Shown here: piece after piece, positions 1 to 7,280 of the stretch
How positions within the stretch are numbered: position 1 is the stretch's first letter
Layout of the letters: each line of letters starts with the position of its first letter
DNA from: CAZTME01 sp964614795
GTDB taxonomy: Bacteria; Patescibacteriota; Microgenomatia; UBA1400; PJMF01
Reading direction: 5' to 3'
Length of the DNA: 7,482 nucleotides
NCBI GenBank assembly: GCA_964614795.1
Contig: CAZTME010000054.1
Coordinates: 1-7,482, forward strand
The notes under the pieces: model-generated
Seen by the model: the letters and a program-made list of their open reading frames with translations, nothing else
Database searches by the model: none
What the model was told of the DNA's origin: nothing
Program-made: the position numbers and the translations under genes

Positions 1-3000
1 ATTCCCTTATCTTCAGTTGTCACTTTTATAATACCACCATACACTTTTTCTGTATTTGTAACTGGATTCATTCCAGTCACAGCAATAACAGAACCTGGAA
101 CCCCAGGAATATTGCCTCCTGGAGGTACGTATTCTGATTTCGCAGTTGCTGTAGGAGTTGAAATTACACCAGCTTCATCAGCATTTTCTATTGAATTCAG
201 CTCATTCGCTTCAACCACAACGCTACCGCCTTCATTTTGATTTTCAGCACCAGGCACCGCACTTTCTTGTTGCAATTCATCCTTGAGCGCATGTTGTATT
301 TCTTTCCATTTAATGTCTTCACTTAGTTGCCCTCCAGGTAATTCTCCTTGCACAAGTTTTACTATTATTCGCTGAATTTCAGTTAATCCAACTTCATCCA
401 TCCGTTCTTGAGTTGGCTCCTCTCCGTTAGGATAGACGGAGCGCCACTTAGAAAGAGCTTCATTTGCAATTTTTACCCAAGCTTCAATCGTCATTTCAGC
501 AGGCATCTTGTTTTTCCATTCCGGATCATTTGCATCTCCCAGGTAAATTTTGGTCAAATCCTTAATTGCATCCGTCACACCCCTTCTATTGCCCAAATTT
601 ACTGTTCCTTCTTTAATTAGTCTATCCACAACATTCTCTGAGTAATTCCAAATACTAGTACTTTCTAGTAGTTCTTGAGAGGAGTTGACTGCTGTTTGCG
701 ATTGAGCTTCAGGTAATTCTTGCCCAAAGACAGCAGTTTGTGCGTTCGCTCGGTTAGCTTCAACTCCTGTTTCGGAAGCTGAAGGACTTTGAGCAAGAAA
801 TTGATTTAGTGAATTCTTTAATACATCACTTAAACCTGCTAATTGCTGTATTGTCTGGATATCTATTTTTATTGATTGTTTAGCGCCATTCAACATCCAA
901 GTTAGTTGCAATGAGCCATCTTCAAGTCTTTGAACTGACGCTGATTCCATGATTTCCTTAGTTACTCCAGCTTTGAGAATATTTGCGATTTCATCTTGAA
1001 AATTATTTGCTTCTTCATTTTCTGCAATTTGATCTAAATTAGCATCTGCAGGAGTAGTAGTCACCTCTACTGGAGGAGTAGCAGTAGGTGCGATTTTATC
1101 TGGCAATGTGGAAATTTCTGTTGCTGTAAGAGTTTCTGTGGCTGTGGGTGTTGCAGGAACAGCAGCACTGTTACTCTCTGTGGTGGGTTCAGGAGTGGCC
1201 AACGGTGAATTAAAGGATGTTTCAGCTTCTTTTTCTATTGCCAAGGTTGTTTCTGGAGCTTGTACTGTTGCAGTACTGGCAAGTTCGTTCAATGCCTTAT
1301 TTCCTTCCGGTGTCTGCGTAAAAGTGGCGATAGCAGTTGCAACTGCTTGAGATTCTTGGGTATCCACTTTTCCATATCCATCAGATCCTCTTGCTCCGTG
1401 AATTAATAGTGATAGTAGAACTCCTGCGACACTTGCTCCAACAATTGAAGAAAGTATTCCTACTTTTTCTTTATTCATTGTTTTTCCAATTTCACTAATC
1501 TCATTTTTAACGCCAATCAACGAATCTCTTATTGCTCTTCTGATTATCTGACGCTTGCTCAAATTTTCCGATTCTCCCTCGACCGATTGGTCGTTTTCAA
1601 CAGCCAGTAAGCTCTCATCAACACCTTTTTCCCACCTCTGCCTCACTGATTTGCGCCAACTACGGGGAACTTTCCTATTCGCTTTTTCCCATTGATAGCC
1701 ATCACGCCATCTTCTAAACTCCTGTATTCCTGAATTTTCATCAAATTGCACCACCGACACTTGACCGGTATCTGCACCAAAAATTCTATCCATAAGCTGA
1801 TTAAGACGTTTCACATTGTTTGTATTTGTAAGAAAGGCAAAAGTAACAATATTTTTAGTATTTAATTCTTTAAGAGCTTCTATGCGTGCATCCAATCTTT
1901 TGTTTATAAAACTCTCTTTTGTTAAAAATTGCGTATGTTTTTCAATCACTGAAACAAATTCATCTTGATTACTACCAAACAAACCAGCAACATCTTTGTG
2001 GTTCATCCATAAATTTAATTGTTCAGTTCGTGCAGTTGTTAATTGGTTTTGAACATTTATATCACGAGCAACCCTTAAATTACTAACTTCGTCTAGAAAA
2101 TAAGTTGAGTAAATGCGATTGCTTGAAAAAGGACTTTCAGAATGACCCTCTTTCAATATTAACTCACCGCTTTTTTTATAAGGGGGTAACTCAGTACGGT
2201 TACCGGCAAGCACGTCACGATCATATCTTCCATCTATATATAATTCAAATAAGGTATCATCACCTGTTGTTTCTTCCTTTTTTTGTAAAACAACCTTTTT
2301 TCCATATTGATCAAAAGAGAGCCTGTCACCTACAAGCATTTCGCTAATACTTTCAATTGAGGTGACTTGCACCTCAGTTCTAGTTAACAGACTTTTTTCA
2401 GTAGGCTTTTCTTCCTCTTTTTTCAAAACATATATCTCCGTAAGTTGTGAGGTGCGAGTTCCTTTTTCTTTTCCCAAGATTTGACCTAATTGTATGTCAT
2501 TTTCGGCTTCAATAACGCTATTAACAGTCAATTCTGATGGCGTACTGCTGATAATCTTAAAAGATTTTGGAGCATCTAATGTACACTCCAATTGCAAATA
2601 ACTATTTTCAGTTCTCACATTAATGGTGTCCCCCACCTTTATATCTGTTAGAGCAATAGCAACTTTTCTTTCACCAAGATTGGCTGGAACCCACCAGTCT
2701 GGTATTTGGGTGGATTCTGCGGTAGTAAACTCAGGGTTTTCAGTTGGTGTGAATAGTTGACTTTTCCCAGATTTATCTGACTCGTTAACCAGCTTAAGTT
2801 GAGCATCTTTTGCAATAACAAAGCCAGTTAAAAGTGAGTAGGAAAGACCTTCGTATACTTGAGGAAGATTTTTACTTTCTATCACTCTGAACAATGCCTT
2901 GCCATTTGCGTTAACAATCTTTTTTAACACTATATATGACTCTTCAGTTTGACTCCTGTCTATCAACTTGACCGTATCACCTTGTTGCATTTCGCCCGCA

Positions 3001-4238
3001 GTTTTTGATATTGCTGGTTCTGCTTCTTTTGGTGGAAAGCTTGTAGTTTCTGCTGGTCTGAAAAACTTCACTTCGCCAGTTGAAAGCTTTACATCTGGTG
3101 TTGGTATTTCATTTGCTTGGAGGTCGAGAGCATCACCATCTTGATTAGGGGTAAAGGTCTCACTTGCAGAAACAGTGTAATTATGATTTTGATCTTTGGG
3201 AAGAATTAAGCGCACTGCAACTGATGATTCAGAATCAGTGTAATTATGAGTCTGATAGTCGCCGCCTACTATAAATTTTAATTCAACTCTTCCATTATTT
3301 TGCATGCCAGCGGGCTTAACACACTCCATTGTCCACGGCTTAACAACATTATTTTCTTTAACCATGAACGTTACCCTGTCTCCAAGTTGCATTTCTCCAG
3401 CGGTTGAATAATTTAGAATTTTTTCCTGATCGGCACTAGGAGCTGGTGAATCAATCACTTTTTTGAACTTAGAATCATAAAGTGCAGGGGGTTGAAAGCC
3501 ATCCCTTAATGTTGCTTTCCAGTCTTTTCCGCTCATTTGAAGCTTTGTGCTGGAATCTGCCTGTAGTACTGTCAGAAATTCATTGGGCATGTCGGCTATT
3601 GCCTGAGTGAGTATTGTCTGCTCTTCTTGATTTAGAGATCTCACCAAAGCCGGGATGCTAACTTCTGCTCCTTCTATTTTTCCAACTGCTCCTTCTATTT
3701 TTCCAACTGCTCCAAGAACATGTTCCTTAAATTGAGTAACACCTTCAACAGTCTTTATAAAGCCCTTTGGCATGTTTTGCCAAGCTCCAATTGCTGCTTT
3801 GATGAGCAATTTTTTATGATCGGTCGTGATTTTTTCCTCACCGATGCTTTTTAAACCGAGTGATAGCAACGTGTTGAGCCTTTGTTGTAGTTCAACTTTT
3901 TGTTCTTTTGTTGGTCCCTGATTCCATTCGGTTGGTATTTTTTGCTGTTCTGAATCAACCTCCTCTTTTGTTTTATTTAAAATATCTCTCGACTGCTGGT
4001 TTCTTCCTATGAGAATATCTCTTGCAGTATCTCCATAATTTTCAGCAAATGATAGATATGCCTCAGCCGCCTTCCTCTCATCATCTAATCCGATTCCTCT
4101 AGAATTTCTTAATTCATCCAATTTCTCTTTTGTTTCATTTAAAATATCTCCTCTCGGCTCCTGTTTTCTTCCGTTGAGAATATCTCTTGCAGTAAATCCA
4201 TAATTTTCAACAGAAACTTCACTAGAAGTATTAATCAT
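1..4238 (-). CDS. Giant single-pass membrane protein of unknown family, 3' end beyond window
   Basis: I do not recognise the family. The frame is open for 1412 codons from ATG 4238 to the window edge, where two bases of codon 1413 remain; no stop is seen. Residues 1-200 look helical and Lys/Glu-rich, with a duplicated motif (11-41, 66-95) and a GAVGKIE tandem. Residues 278-670 hold four beta-rich repeats. Residues 700-850 look mixed alpha/beta. A basic stretch (842-925, many Arg/Lys) precedes one hydrophobic helix (926-946). A Thr/Pro/Ala-rich linker follows (about 1010-1065), then helical sequence (1070-1325) and a Pro/Gly-rich segment (1371-1384). There is no signal peptide. By the positive-inside rule I infer that about 920 residues are cytoplasmic and the rest external. 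Only two cysteines occur (306, 552), at similar places in repeats 1 and 3. AGGA lies 5 nt before the ATG and a strong promoter lies just upstream. Function is unknown; a cell-envelope or surface scaffold role is a guess. Confidence 0.88.
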   Translation of the reverse strand, partial: MINTSSEVSVENYGFTARDILNGRKQEPRGDILNETKEKLDELRNSRGIGLDDERKAAEAYLSFAENYGDTARDILIGRNQQSRDILNKTKEEVDSEQQKIPTEWNQGPTKEQKVELQQRLNTLLSLGLKSIGEEKITTDHKKLLIKAAIGAWQNMPKGFIKTVEGVTQFKEHVLGAVGKIEGAVGKIEGAEVSIPALVRSLNQEEQTILTQAIADMPNEFLTVLQADSSTKLQMSGKDWKATLRDGFQPPALYDSKFKKVIDSPAPSADQEKILNYSTAGEMQLGDRVTFMVKENNVVKPWTMECVKPAGMQNNGRVELKFIVGGDYQTHNYTDSESSVAVRLILPKDQNHNYTVSASETFTPNQDGDALDLQANEIPTPDVKLSTGEVKFFRPAETTSFPPKEAEPAISKTAGEMQQGDTVKLIDRSQTEESYIVLKKIVNANGKALFRVIESKNLPQVYEGLSYSLLTGFVIAKDAQLKLVNESDKSGKSQLFTPTENPEFTTAESTQIPDWWVPANLGERKVAIALTDIKVGDTINVRTENSYLQLECTLDAPKSFKIISSTPSELTVNSVIEAENDIQLGQILGKEKGTRTSQLTEIYVLKKEEEKPTEKSLLTRTEVQVTSIESISEMLVGDRLSFDQYGKKVVLQKKEETTGDDTLFELYIDGRYDRDVLAGNRTELPPYKKSGELILKEGHSESPFSSNRIYSTYFLDEVSNLRVARDINVQNQLTTARTEQLNLWMNHKDVAGLFGSNQDEFVSVIEKHTQFLTKESFINKRLDARIEALKELNTKNIVTFAFLTNTNNVKRLNQLMDRIFGADTGQVSVVQFDENSGIQEFRRWRDGYQWEKANRKVPRSWRKSVRQRWEKGVDESLLAVENDQSVEGESENLSKRQIIRRAIRDSLIGVKNEISEIGKTMNKEKVGILSSIVGASVAGVLLSLLIHGARGSDGYGKVDTQESQAVATAIATFTQTPEGNKALNELASTATVQAPETTLAIEKEAETSFNSPLATPEPTTESNSAAVPATPTATETLTATEISTLPDKIAPTATPPVEVTTTPADANLDQIAENEEANNFQDEIANILKAGVTKEIMESASVQRLEDGSLQLTWMLNGAKQSIKIDIQTIQQLAGLSDVLKNSLNQFLAQSPSASETGVEANRANAQTAVFGQELPEAQSQTAVNSSQELLESTSIWNYSENVVDRLIKEGTVNLGNRRGVTDAIKDLTKIYLGDANDPEWKNKMPAEMTIEAWVKIANEALSKWRSVYPNGEEPTQERMDEVGLTEIQRIIVKLVQGELPGGQLSEDIKWKEIQHALKDELQQESAVPGAENQNEGGSVVVEANELNSIENADEAGVISTPTATAKSEYVPPGGNIPGVPGSVIAVTGMNPVTNTEKVYGGIIKVTTEDKG
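2229..3407 (-). repeat. Four diverged beta-rich protein repeats within the giant CDS
   Basis: In the encoded protein, related units begin near residues 278, 412, 530 and 631. Their leading motifs are AGEMQLGDRVTF, AGEMQQGDTVKL, LTDIKVGDTINV and ISEMLVGDRLSF, that is x-E/D-M/I-x-x-GD-x-hydrophobic. Each is followed by alternating hydrophobic/polar stretches typical of beta strands. Units 1 and 3 share a later 'EC' (C306, C552). The DNA has diverged strongly between units, which points to an old duplication. The fold is not identified; a small beta-barrel, SH3-like or Ig-like module is possible. Confidence 0.6.
3173..3249 (-). repeat. Short duplicated HNYT segment
   Basis: The 14-mer cagtgtaattatga occurs at 3173-3186 and again at 3236-3249, 63 bp apart, so in frame. 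The protein has HNYT followed by a Ser/Glu-rich stretch at residues 331 and 352. It lies in the link between beta repeats 1 and 2. It may be a remnant of a 21-residue duplication; chance is not excluded. Confidence 0.4.
3667..3713 (-). repeat. Perfect 21-bp tandem repeat, about 2.2 copies
   Basis: The unit at 3667-3687 is repeated exactly at 3688-3708, and five further matching bases follow to 3713. It encodes GAVGKIE twice (residues 176-189) and then GA. Because 21 bp is seven codons, copy-number change keeps the frame. The exact identity suggests a recent slippage duplication inside a helical region, adding two heptads' worth of sequence. Confidence 0.9.
3963..4209 (-). repeat. Pair of in-frame direct repeats at the N-terminus of the giant CDS
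   Basis: Copy A (3963-4044, 82 bp) and copy B (4125-4209, 85 bp) are highly similar and differ by a 3-bp indel and scattered substitutions. They are separated by 80 bp. They encode residues 66-95 and 11-41, both built as ENYGxTARDIL-xGR-(x)-R-(G)DILN-TKE. The intervening 24 residues differ. The pattern is a segmental duplication of a helical motif at about 55-residue spacing. Confidence 0.85.
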
Positions 4239-4247
4239 ATTAGTCCT

Positions 4248-4276
4248 ATAATACTGTTTATTATACTTAATGTCAA
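4248..4276 (-). promoter_or_regulatory. Sigma70-type promoter of the giant CDS
   Basis: On the minus strand a perfect -35 TTGACA (4276-4271) is followed after 17 bp by TATTAT (4253-4248), a 5/6 match to TATAAT. Transcription would start near 4241, only a few bases before ATG 4238, giving a nearly leaderless mRNA. A perfect TATAAT also sits inside the spacer (4265-4260) without a good -35. If that were used, the leader would be about 15 nt and would carry AGGA (4247-4244) as Shine-Dalgarno. The promoter shows that this gene can be expressed independently of the nrd operon. Confidence 0.65.
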
Positions 4277-4281
4277 GAAAA

Positions 4282-4295
4282 TTATTTTAAAATAA
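4282..4295. promoter_or_regulatory. 14-bp AT-only palindrome upstream of the promoter
   Basis: TTATTTTAAAATAA is a perfect palindrome ending 5 bp before the -35 box of the giant gene, followed by overlapping AAGATCTT and CTTAAG palindromes up to 4305. The position fits an UP element or a regulator site, but AT-rich palindromes arise easily by chance in such sequence. Confidence 0.25.
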
Positions 4296-4306
4296 AGATC
4301 TTAAGT

Positions 4307-4387
4307 TCATGATAGCACGATTAATGCCTCACAAACAACAACGCGCGCAATAAATACAGGAATAAATTTGATATATCTTTTGAACAT
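4307..4387 (-). CDS. Possible 26-residue hydrophobic peptide
   Basis: A short frame with ATG at 4387 and TGA at 4309-4307 encodes 26 residues. It begins MFKRYIKF, continues with a hydrophobic segment rich in Ile/Val/Phe, and ends ALIVLS. AGGAG (4400-4396) lies 8 nt before the ATG, which is good ribosome-site spacing. Basic N-terminal residues followed by a hydrophobic stretch resemble small membrane peptides, including type I toxins, although Arg15 and Glu20 interrupt the hydrophobic part. It lies between nrdJ and the promoter of the giant gene. I see no clear promoter of its own, so it would depend on readthrough from nrdJ. A frame this short can occur by chance. Confidence 0.3.
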   Translation of the reverse strand: MFKRYIKFIPVFIARVVVCEALIVLS

Positions 4388-4515
4388 TTTTAAGACTCCT
4401 GCGACTGATAACAGGTTGTTGCTATTTGAAAGATCAAACAACAGAATAAAATGACCAAAAGATGAACAAACAATTTATAAGATTATTGTGCCGCAATTCT
4501 ATTGCCCGCATTCAC

Positions 4516-6726
4516 CTATATCGGACACGCACCACTTTCACACTTGAGGTGTTCGTAGTCGATGTCTTCAAATAGGGTTTCGTCCTTTTCGATTTCGTCC
4601 AACACGCGCATGAATTCTGAAATGGTGACCGGTTGCTCCGGTTGGTATTCATAGGCGGTGGCGTCTTGTTGAGGCATGACACTACAGCACTTAATGAGAC
4701 CTTGATACTTGGAAATCATTTCAGAAAACTCTTTATAATCAACCTTTTTGGGATCGTACTTGAGGGTGTAACTCACTTGATTGCCGGTATCTTCCAGCGG
4801 TTGACCAGCTTCGTCCACGCCCACAATCCAGTATTTTTCCAGCAACATGAGCCAACGATACTGCTCTTCTGGGGTCGCTTCACCTGCGGTAACCAATTCG
4901 CCATTCATCCCCAAGCGACAAATTAAAGGTTGCGTGGGAAAACCAATGGCGGTTGAGCCTTGATAGCTTTTCAATTCTTTAACCGGATAACCTTTTTCTT
5001 TGTATTTTTTGACCGCGGGATCATCACTGCGATACTGAACCCAACGAATGTATTCACGCATGGAGGGCAAGTGCGCTCCTTCGGTGAGGGCGAACAATTT
5101 GGAAATAGTGCCGGATGGCTTAATGGTGGTGTTGGTATGAGGCGTAGTTACACCCAGTTTTTTTGAATATTTTTCCGCTTCATCCACAACCGCTCGCTTG
5201 AAAGCGGCAATAGTTTGCCAAAAATCATGAGCTTTTTCTTCATTAATCAAATCACGAAAACTCAAACCAAACATATTCCAAGCAAATTCGTGAATGCCGG
5301 TCATGCCAACACCAATGCGATTAGTGCGGGTAACTTCTCTTTTATACAAACTATCCATAAAAGTATTAACGCGAATTAAAGCTCGAGTGGCTGCACGAAA
5401 AGCTTCTTCGGCATCTTCAAGAGTGGGAGAATAATAGGGCACTACATCCGCGATCACACAGTAGCCTCCCAACATGTTGAGTGAAATTTCACCACAGGGG
5501 TTGGGAATTTGCGAGTAAGTTTTGGCGCCGGCATTGCGGGCAATTTTCGCCTGAAGTTTTAATGTTCTCTCCATGGGTTTGTACTTTTGACTCTCTGCGT
5601 AGTGACCATCTTGATAGCCATCATAACCGTCATCGTTTTGTACTAAGCGATGTTGATTAACAAAACCCGGTTCACCCGTGCCATCTTCGTAGGCCGCTTG
5701 CAGCATGGTTTGCAAAACTTTTTTAGCGTGCGCCGATTTTTGCTTCCAAAATTTATCGTCCACCGCAACGCTATTGTTAGCACTCCATAAGAAACCGCCT
5801 CTTTTAATATTGATAAAATCGAAAATTTCCGGATCACTCCAATTTTTGGTTGCGATGCGCGCGCTACGGCGCGCGCCGCCCACCAGCACACATTCGGCTA
5901 AATAATGATCCACAAACATGGCCTGTTTCCAGGGCGACATACCGGCACCCTTAATTGTGGAGGCTTTCTCAATGGCATTCATTAAAGGCTTAGGACCGGA
6001 AGACGGCCGATTTTGCATTCCGGCAATAGGCATACCTTTAGCGCGAACTTGAGAAAAATCAAGAATTAAAGTGTCATTTTTGTACTTTTTTTCAAAAGCC
6101 ATCACTTCAACCATTTCCACAGCTTGAGCCCAACCTTCTCGACTATCTGGAACGGTAAACCAATGAATATTATCTTCTTCTCCATATTTGTGTTTGGCAT
6201 CACGCACACTTTCGTCAAAACCCCAAACAAAATCCGGGTGAGATTCGTCTATCACGCAACGCACATTGGGCATATTATCCCAATCAACCACACACAAATC
6301 GTCATCATAAGCACGGCCAACGCCGGAACCATTCATGAGTAAATAAAAGAGTGTAAAAGAAGTGGTTGAAGTACTACAGTTGGTAAAAACCTCCATATTG
6401 CGACTTGGTTGAGTTTCATCACCATGTTGAAGATGACGACCGGACATTAACAGTGAACCATTGCTAATGTGTTTTTTCATGATCTCGAAATCTTTTTTCT
6501 TTTCTGCCGGAAAACGTTTTCCTAAAAGCATGGTATTGCCTTTGGCCACTCTTTCCGCCACTTCTTCCCAAGTTTCCCATCTTTCACGTCCAGACTGCGC
6601 ATCGGTAATTTTACGTAAGTAGGTGCGTCTGGCCACTGCCATGCCCATACCGCCATCCAGCTTGCGATTAATAAACTTCATTTTCTTTTTGGGTAAGGGT
6701 GGTTTAATTGTTGGATAAGAAAACAT
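4516..6726 (-). CDS. nrdJ: Adenosylcobalamin-dependent ribonucleoside-triphosphate reductase (class II, monomeric RTPR type)
   Basis: Reduces ribonucleoside triphosphates to dNTPs in the cytoplasm, using AdoCbl cleavage to make a thiyl radical. The 736 residues match the roughly 740 of the Lactobacillus leichmannii RTPR type. By analogy with that enzyme, visible residues are the radical cysteine in NPCGEI (N409, C411, E413), the redox pair C117 (in NCSTS) and C423, and the C-terminal CESGACPI pair C729/C734 that passes electrons from thioredoxin. RPSSGPKPL (240-248) and KPSGTISKL (536-544) are conserved reductase motifs. There is no N-terminal ATP-cone, as expected for this type, and no intein. 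The start is fixed by AAAGGAG ending 5 nt before ATG. It lies 10 nt after nrdR and is surely cotranscribed. The enzyme requires cobalamin, for which no synthesis or uptake gene is in view. Confidence 0.96.
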   Translation of the reverse strand: MFSYPTIKPPLPKKKMKFINRKLDGGMGMAVARRTYLRKITDAQSGRERWETWEEVAERVAKGNTMLLGKRFPAEKKKDFEIMKKHISNGSLLMSGRHLQHGDETQPSRNMEVFTNCSTSTTSFTLFYLLMNGSGVGRAYDDDLCVVDWDNMPNVRCVIDESHPDFVWGFDESVRDAKHKYGEEDNIHWFTVPDSREGWAQAVEMVEVMAFEKKYKNDTLILDFSQVRAKGMPIAGMQNRPSSGPKPLMNAIEKASTIKGAGMSPWKQAMFVDHYLAECVLVGGARRSARIATKNWSDPEIFDFINIKRGGFLWSANNSVAVDDKFWKQKSAHAKKVLQTMLQAAYEDGTGEPGFVNQHRLVQNDDGYDGYQDGHYAESQKYKPMERTLKLQAKIARNAGAKTYSQIPNPCGEISLNMLGGYCVIADVVPYYSPTLEDAEEAFRAATRALIRVNTFMDSLYKREVTRTNRIGVGMTGIHEFAWNMFGLSFRDLINEEKAHDFWQTIAAFKRAVVDEAEKYSKKLGVTTPHTNTTIKPSGTISKLFALTEGAHLPSMREYIRWVQYRSDDPAVKKYKEKGYPVKELKSYQGSTAIGFPTQPLICRLGMNGELVTAGEATPEEQYRWLMLLEKYWIVGVDEAGQPLEDTGNQVSYTLKYDPKKVDYKEFSEMISKYQGLIKCCSVMPQQDATAYEYQPEQPVTISEFMRVLDEIEKDETLFEDIDYEHLKCESGACPI

Positions 6727-6731
6727 ACTTT

Positions 6732-6738
6732 CTCCTTT
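6732..6738 (-). promoter_or_regulatory. Shine-Dalgarno of nrdJ overlapping the nrdR stop
   Basis: AAAGGAG (6738-6732) shares its first two bases with the TAA stop of nrdR (6739-6737) and lies 5 nt before ATG 6726. It fixes the nrdJ start and suggests translational coupling, with ribosomes ending on nrdR feeding nrdJ. Confidence 0.85.
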
Positions 6739-7231
6739 ATTCTTGACTTAATACTACTGATGAATTTTTTAAAACTTGATCATTGAGCTGAAGTTTTTTT
6801 AACTCTTCCTGAAAATCTTCTATCGTTGCAAAATCTCGATAAACACTAGCAAAAAGTAAATATGAAAGGCTGTCTAATTTTCGCAAACGGTTGATTACCA
6901 AGTTACCAATCTCCCAACTTTTTACTTCAAGAGAATCTTTTTGACGCAAGCGTCTTTCAATATCTTCAATTAATTGCTCGACTTGAGCCAGAGATACCGG
7001 TCTTTTCCAGGTGGCTTTGGTGATACCTTTGCGTAATTTTTCACGAGAGAAATCTTCTTTGGAACCATTTTTTTTAATCACTTTCAACTCGATGCCTTCA
7101 ACTCTTTCATAGGTGGTAAATCTTTTTTTACAACTATCGCAAGCTCGGCGTCTTCTTATGCAATTACTGTCTTCGCATTCGCGAGAATCAACAACATAGC
7201 TTGCTATTTTGCCACAGTAAGGACACTTCAT
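6737..7231 (-). CDS. nrdR: Transcriptional repressor NrdR
   Basis: Zn-ribbon/ATP-cone repressor that binds NrdR boxes upstream of ribonucleotide reductase genes and senses ATP versus dATP. The protein has 164 residues, slightly longer than the family's usual 150-160. The N-terminal zinc ribbon has C3, C6, C31 and C34 (MKCPYC and CDSCKKRFTTYER). The ATP-cone spans about residues 49-139, starting VIKKNGSKEDFSREKL and ending FASVYRDFATIEDF. The frame stays open upstream to the window edge, but ATG 7231 is chosen because the family begins with MKCPYC and because the upstream DNA carries operators and a terminator. No Shine-Dalgarno is visible before this ATG, which is unusual beside the strong one of nrdJ. 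It is the first gene of the nrdR-nrdJ operon and probably represses itself. Confidence 0.95.
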   Translation of the reverse strand: MKCPYCGKIASYVVDSRECEDSNCIRRRRACDSCKKRFTTYERVEGIELKVIKKNGSKEDFSREKLRKGITKATWKRPVSLAQVEQLIEDIERRLRQKDSLEVKSWEIGNLVINRLRKLDSLSYLLFASVYRDFATIEDFQEELKKLQLNDQVLKNSSVVLSQE

Positions 7232-7248
7232 AATTGTTATGGCCGTAC

Positions 7249-7264
7249 GTTCAATAGCTTGTGT
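7249..7264 (-). promoter_or_regulatory. NrdR box, proximal (weaker)
   Basis: GTTCAATAGCTTGTGT matches 11 of 16 positions of the published NrdR-box consensus acaCwAtATaTwGtgt, with a full GTGT right half. It starts 32 bp from the distal box, which is the same-face spacing of about three helical turns known for paired NrdR boxes. Taken alone it would be weak; the spacing is what supports it. Confidence 0.6.
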
Positions 7265-7280
7265 TAAAAAAGATGTGTAA

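Noticed and set aside
408..2347. Plus-strand frames of 70-80 codons at 408-620, 1108-1350 and 2105-2347
   Set aside because: All lie antisense within the long minus-strand frame, with low-complexity or unnatural composition; they are shadows.
4415..4442. GTTGTT...AACAAC with inner TTTGA-AAGA-TCAAA as a terminator or regulatory hairpin
   Set aside because: Arms are short and mismatched between the two parts, and no T-run follows on either strand in a useful position.
4493..4505. GCAAT-TCT-ATTGC hairpin just after nrdJ as its terminator
   Set aside because: Only a 5-bp stem, with no T-run following on the minus strand.
4633..6342. Plus-strand frames at 4633-4926, 4960-5166, 5705-5905 and 6124-6342, and a minus-strand frame at 5643-5891
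   Set aside because: They overlap nrdJ, whose motifs prove the reading frame.
4516..6726. Intein or insertion in nrdJ
   Set aside because: Length is within a few residues of the usual family size, and all catalytic motifs follow at normal spacing.
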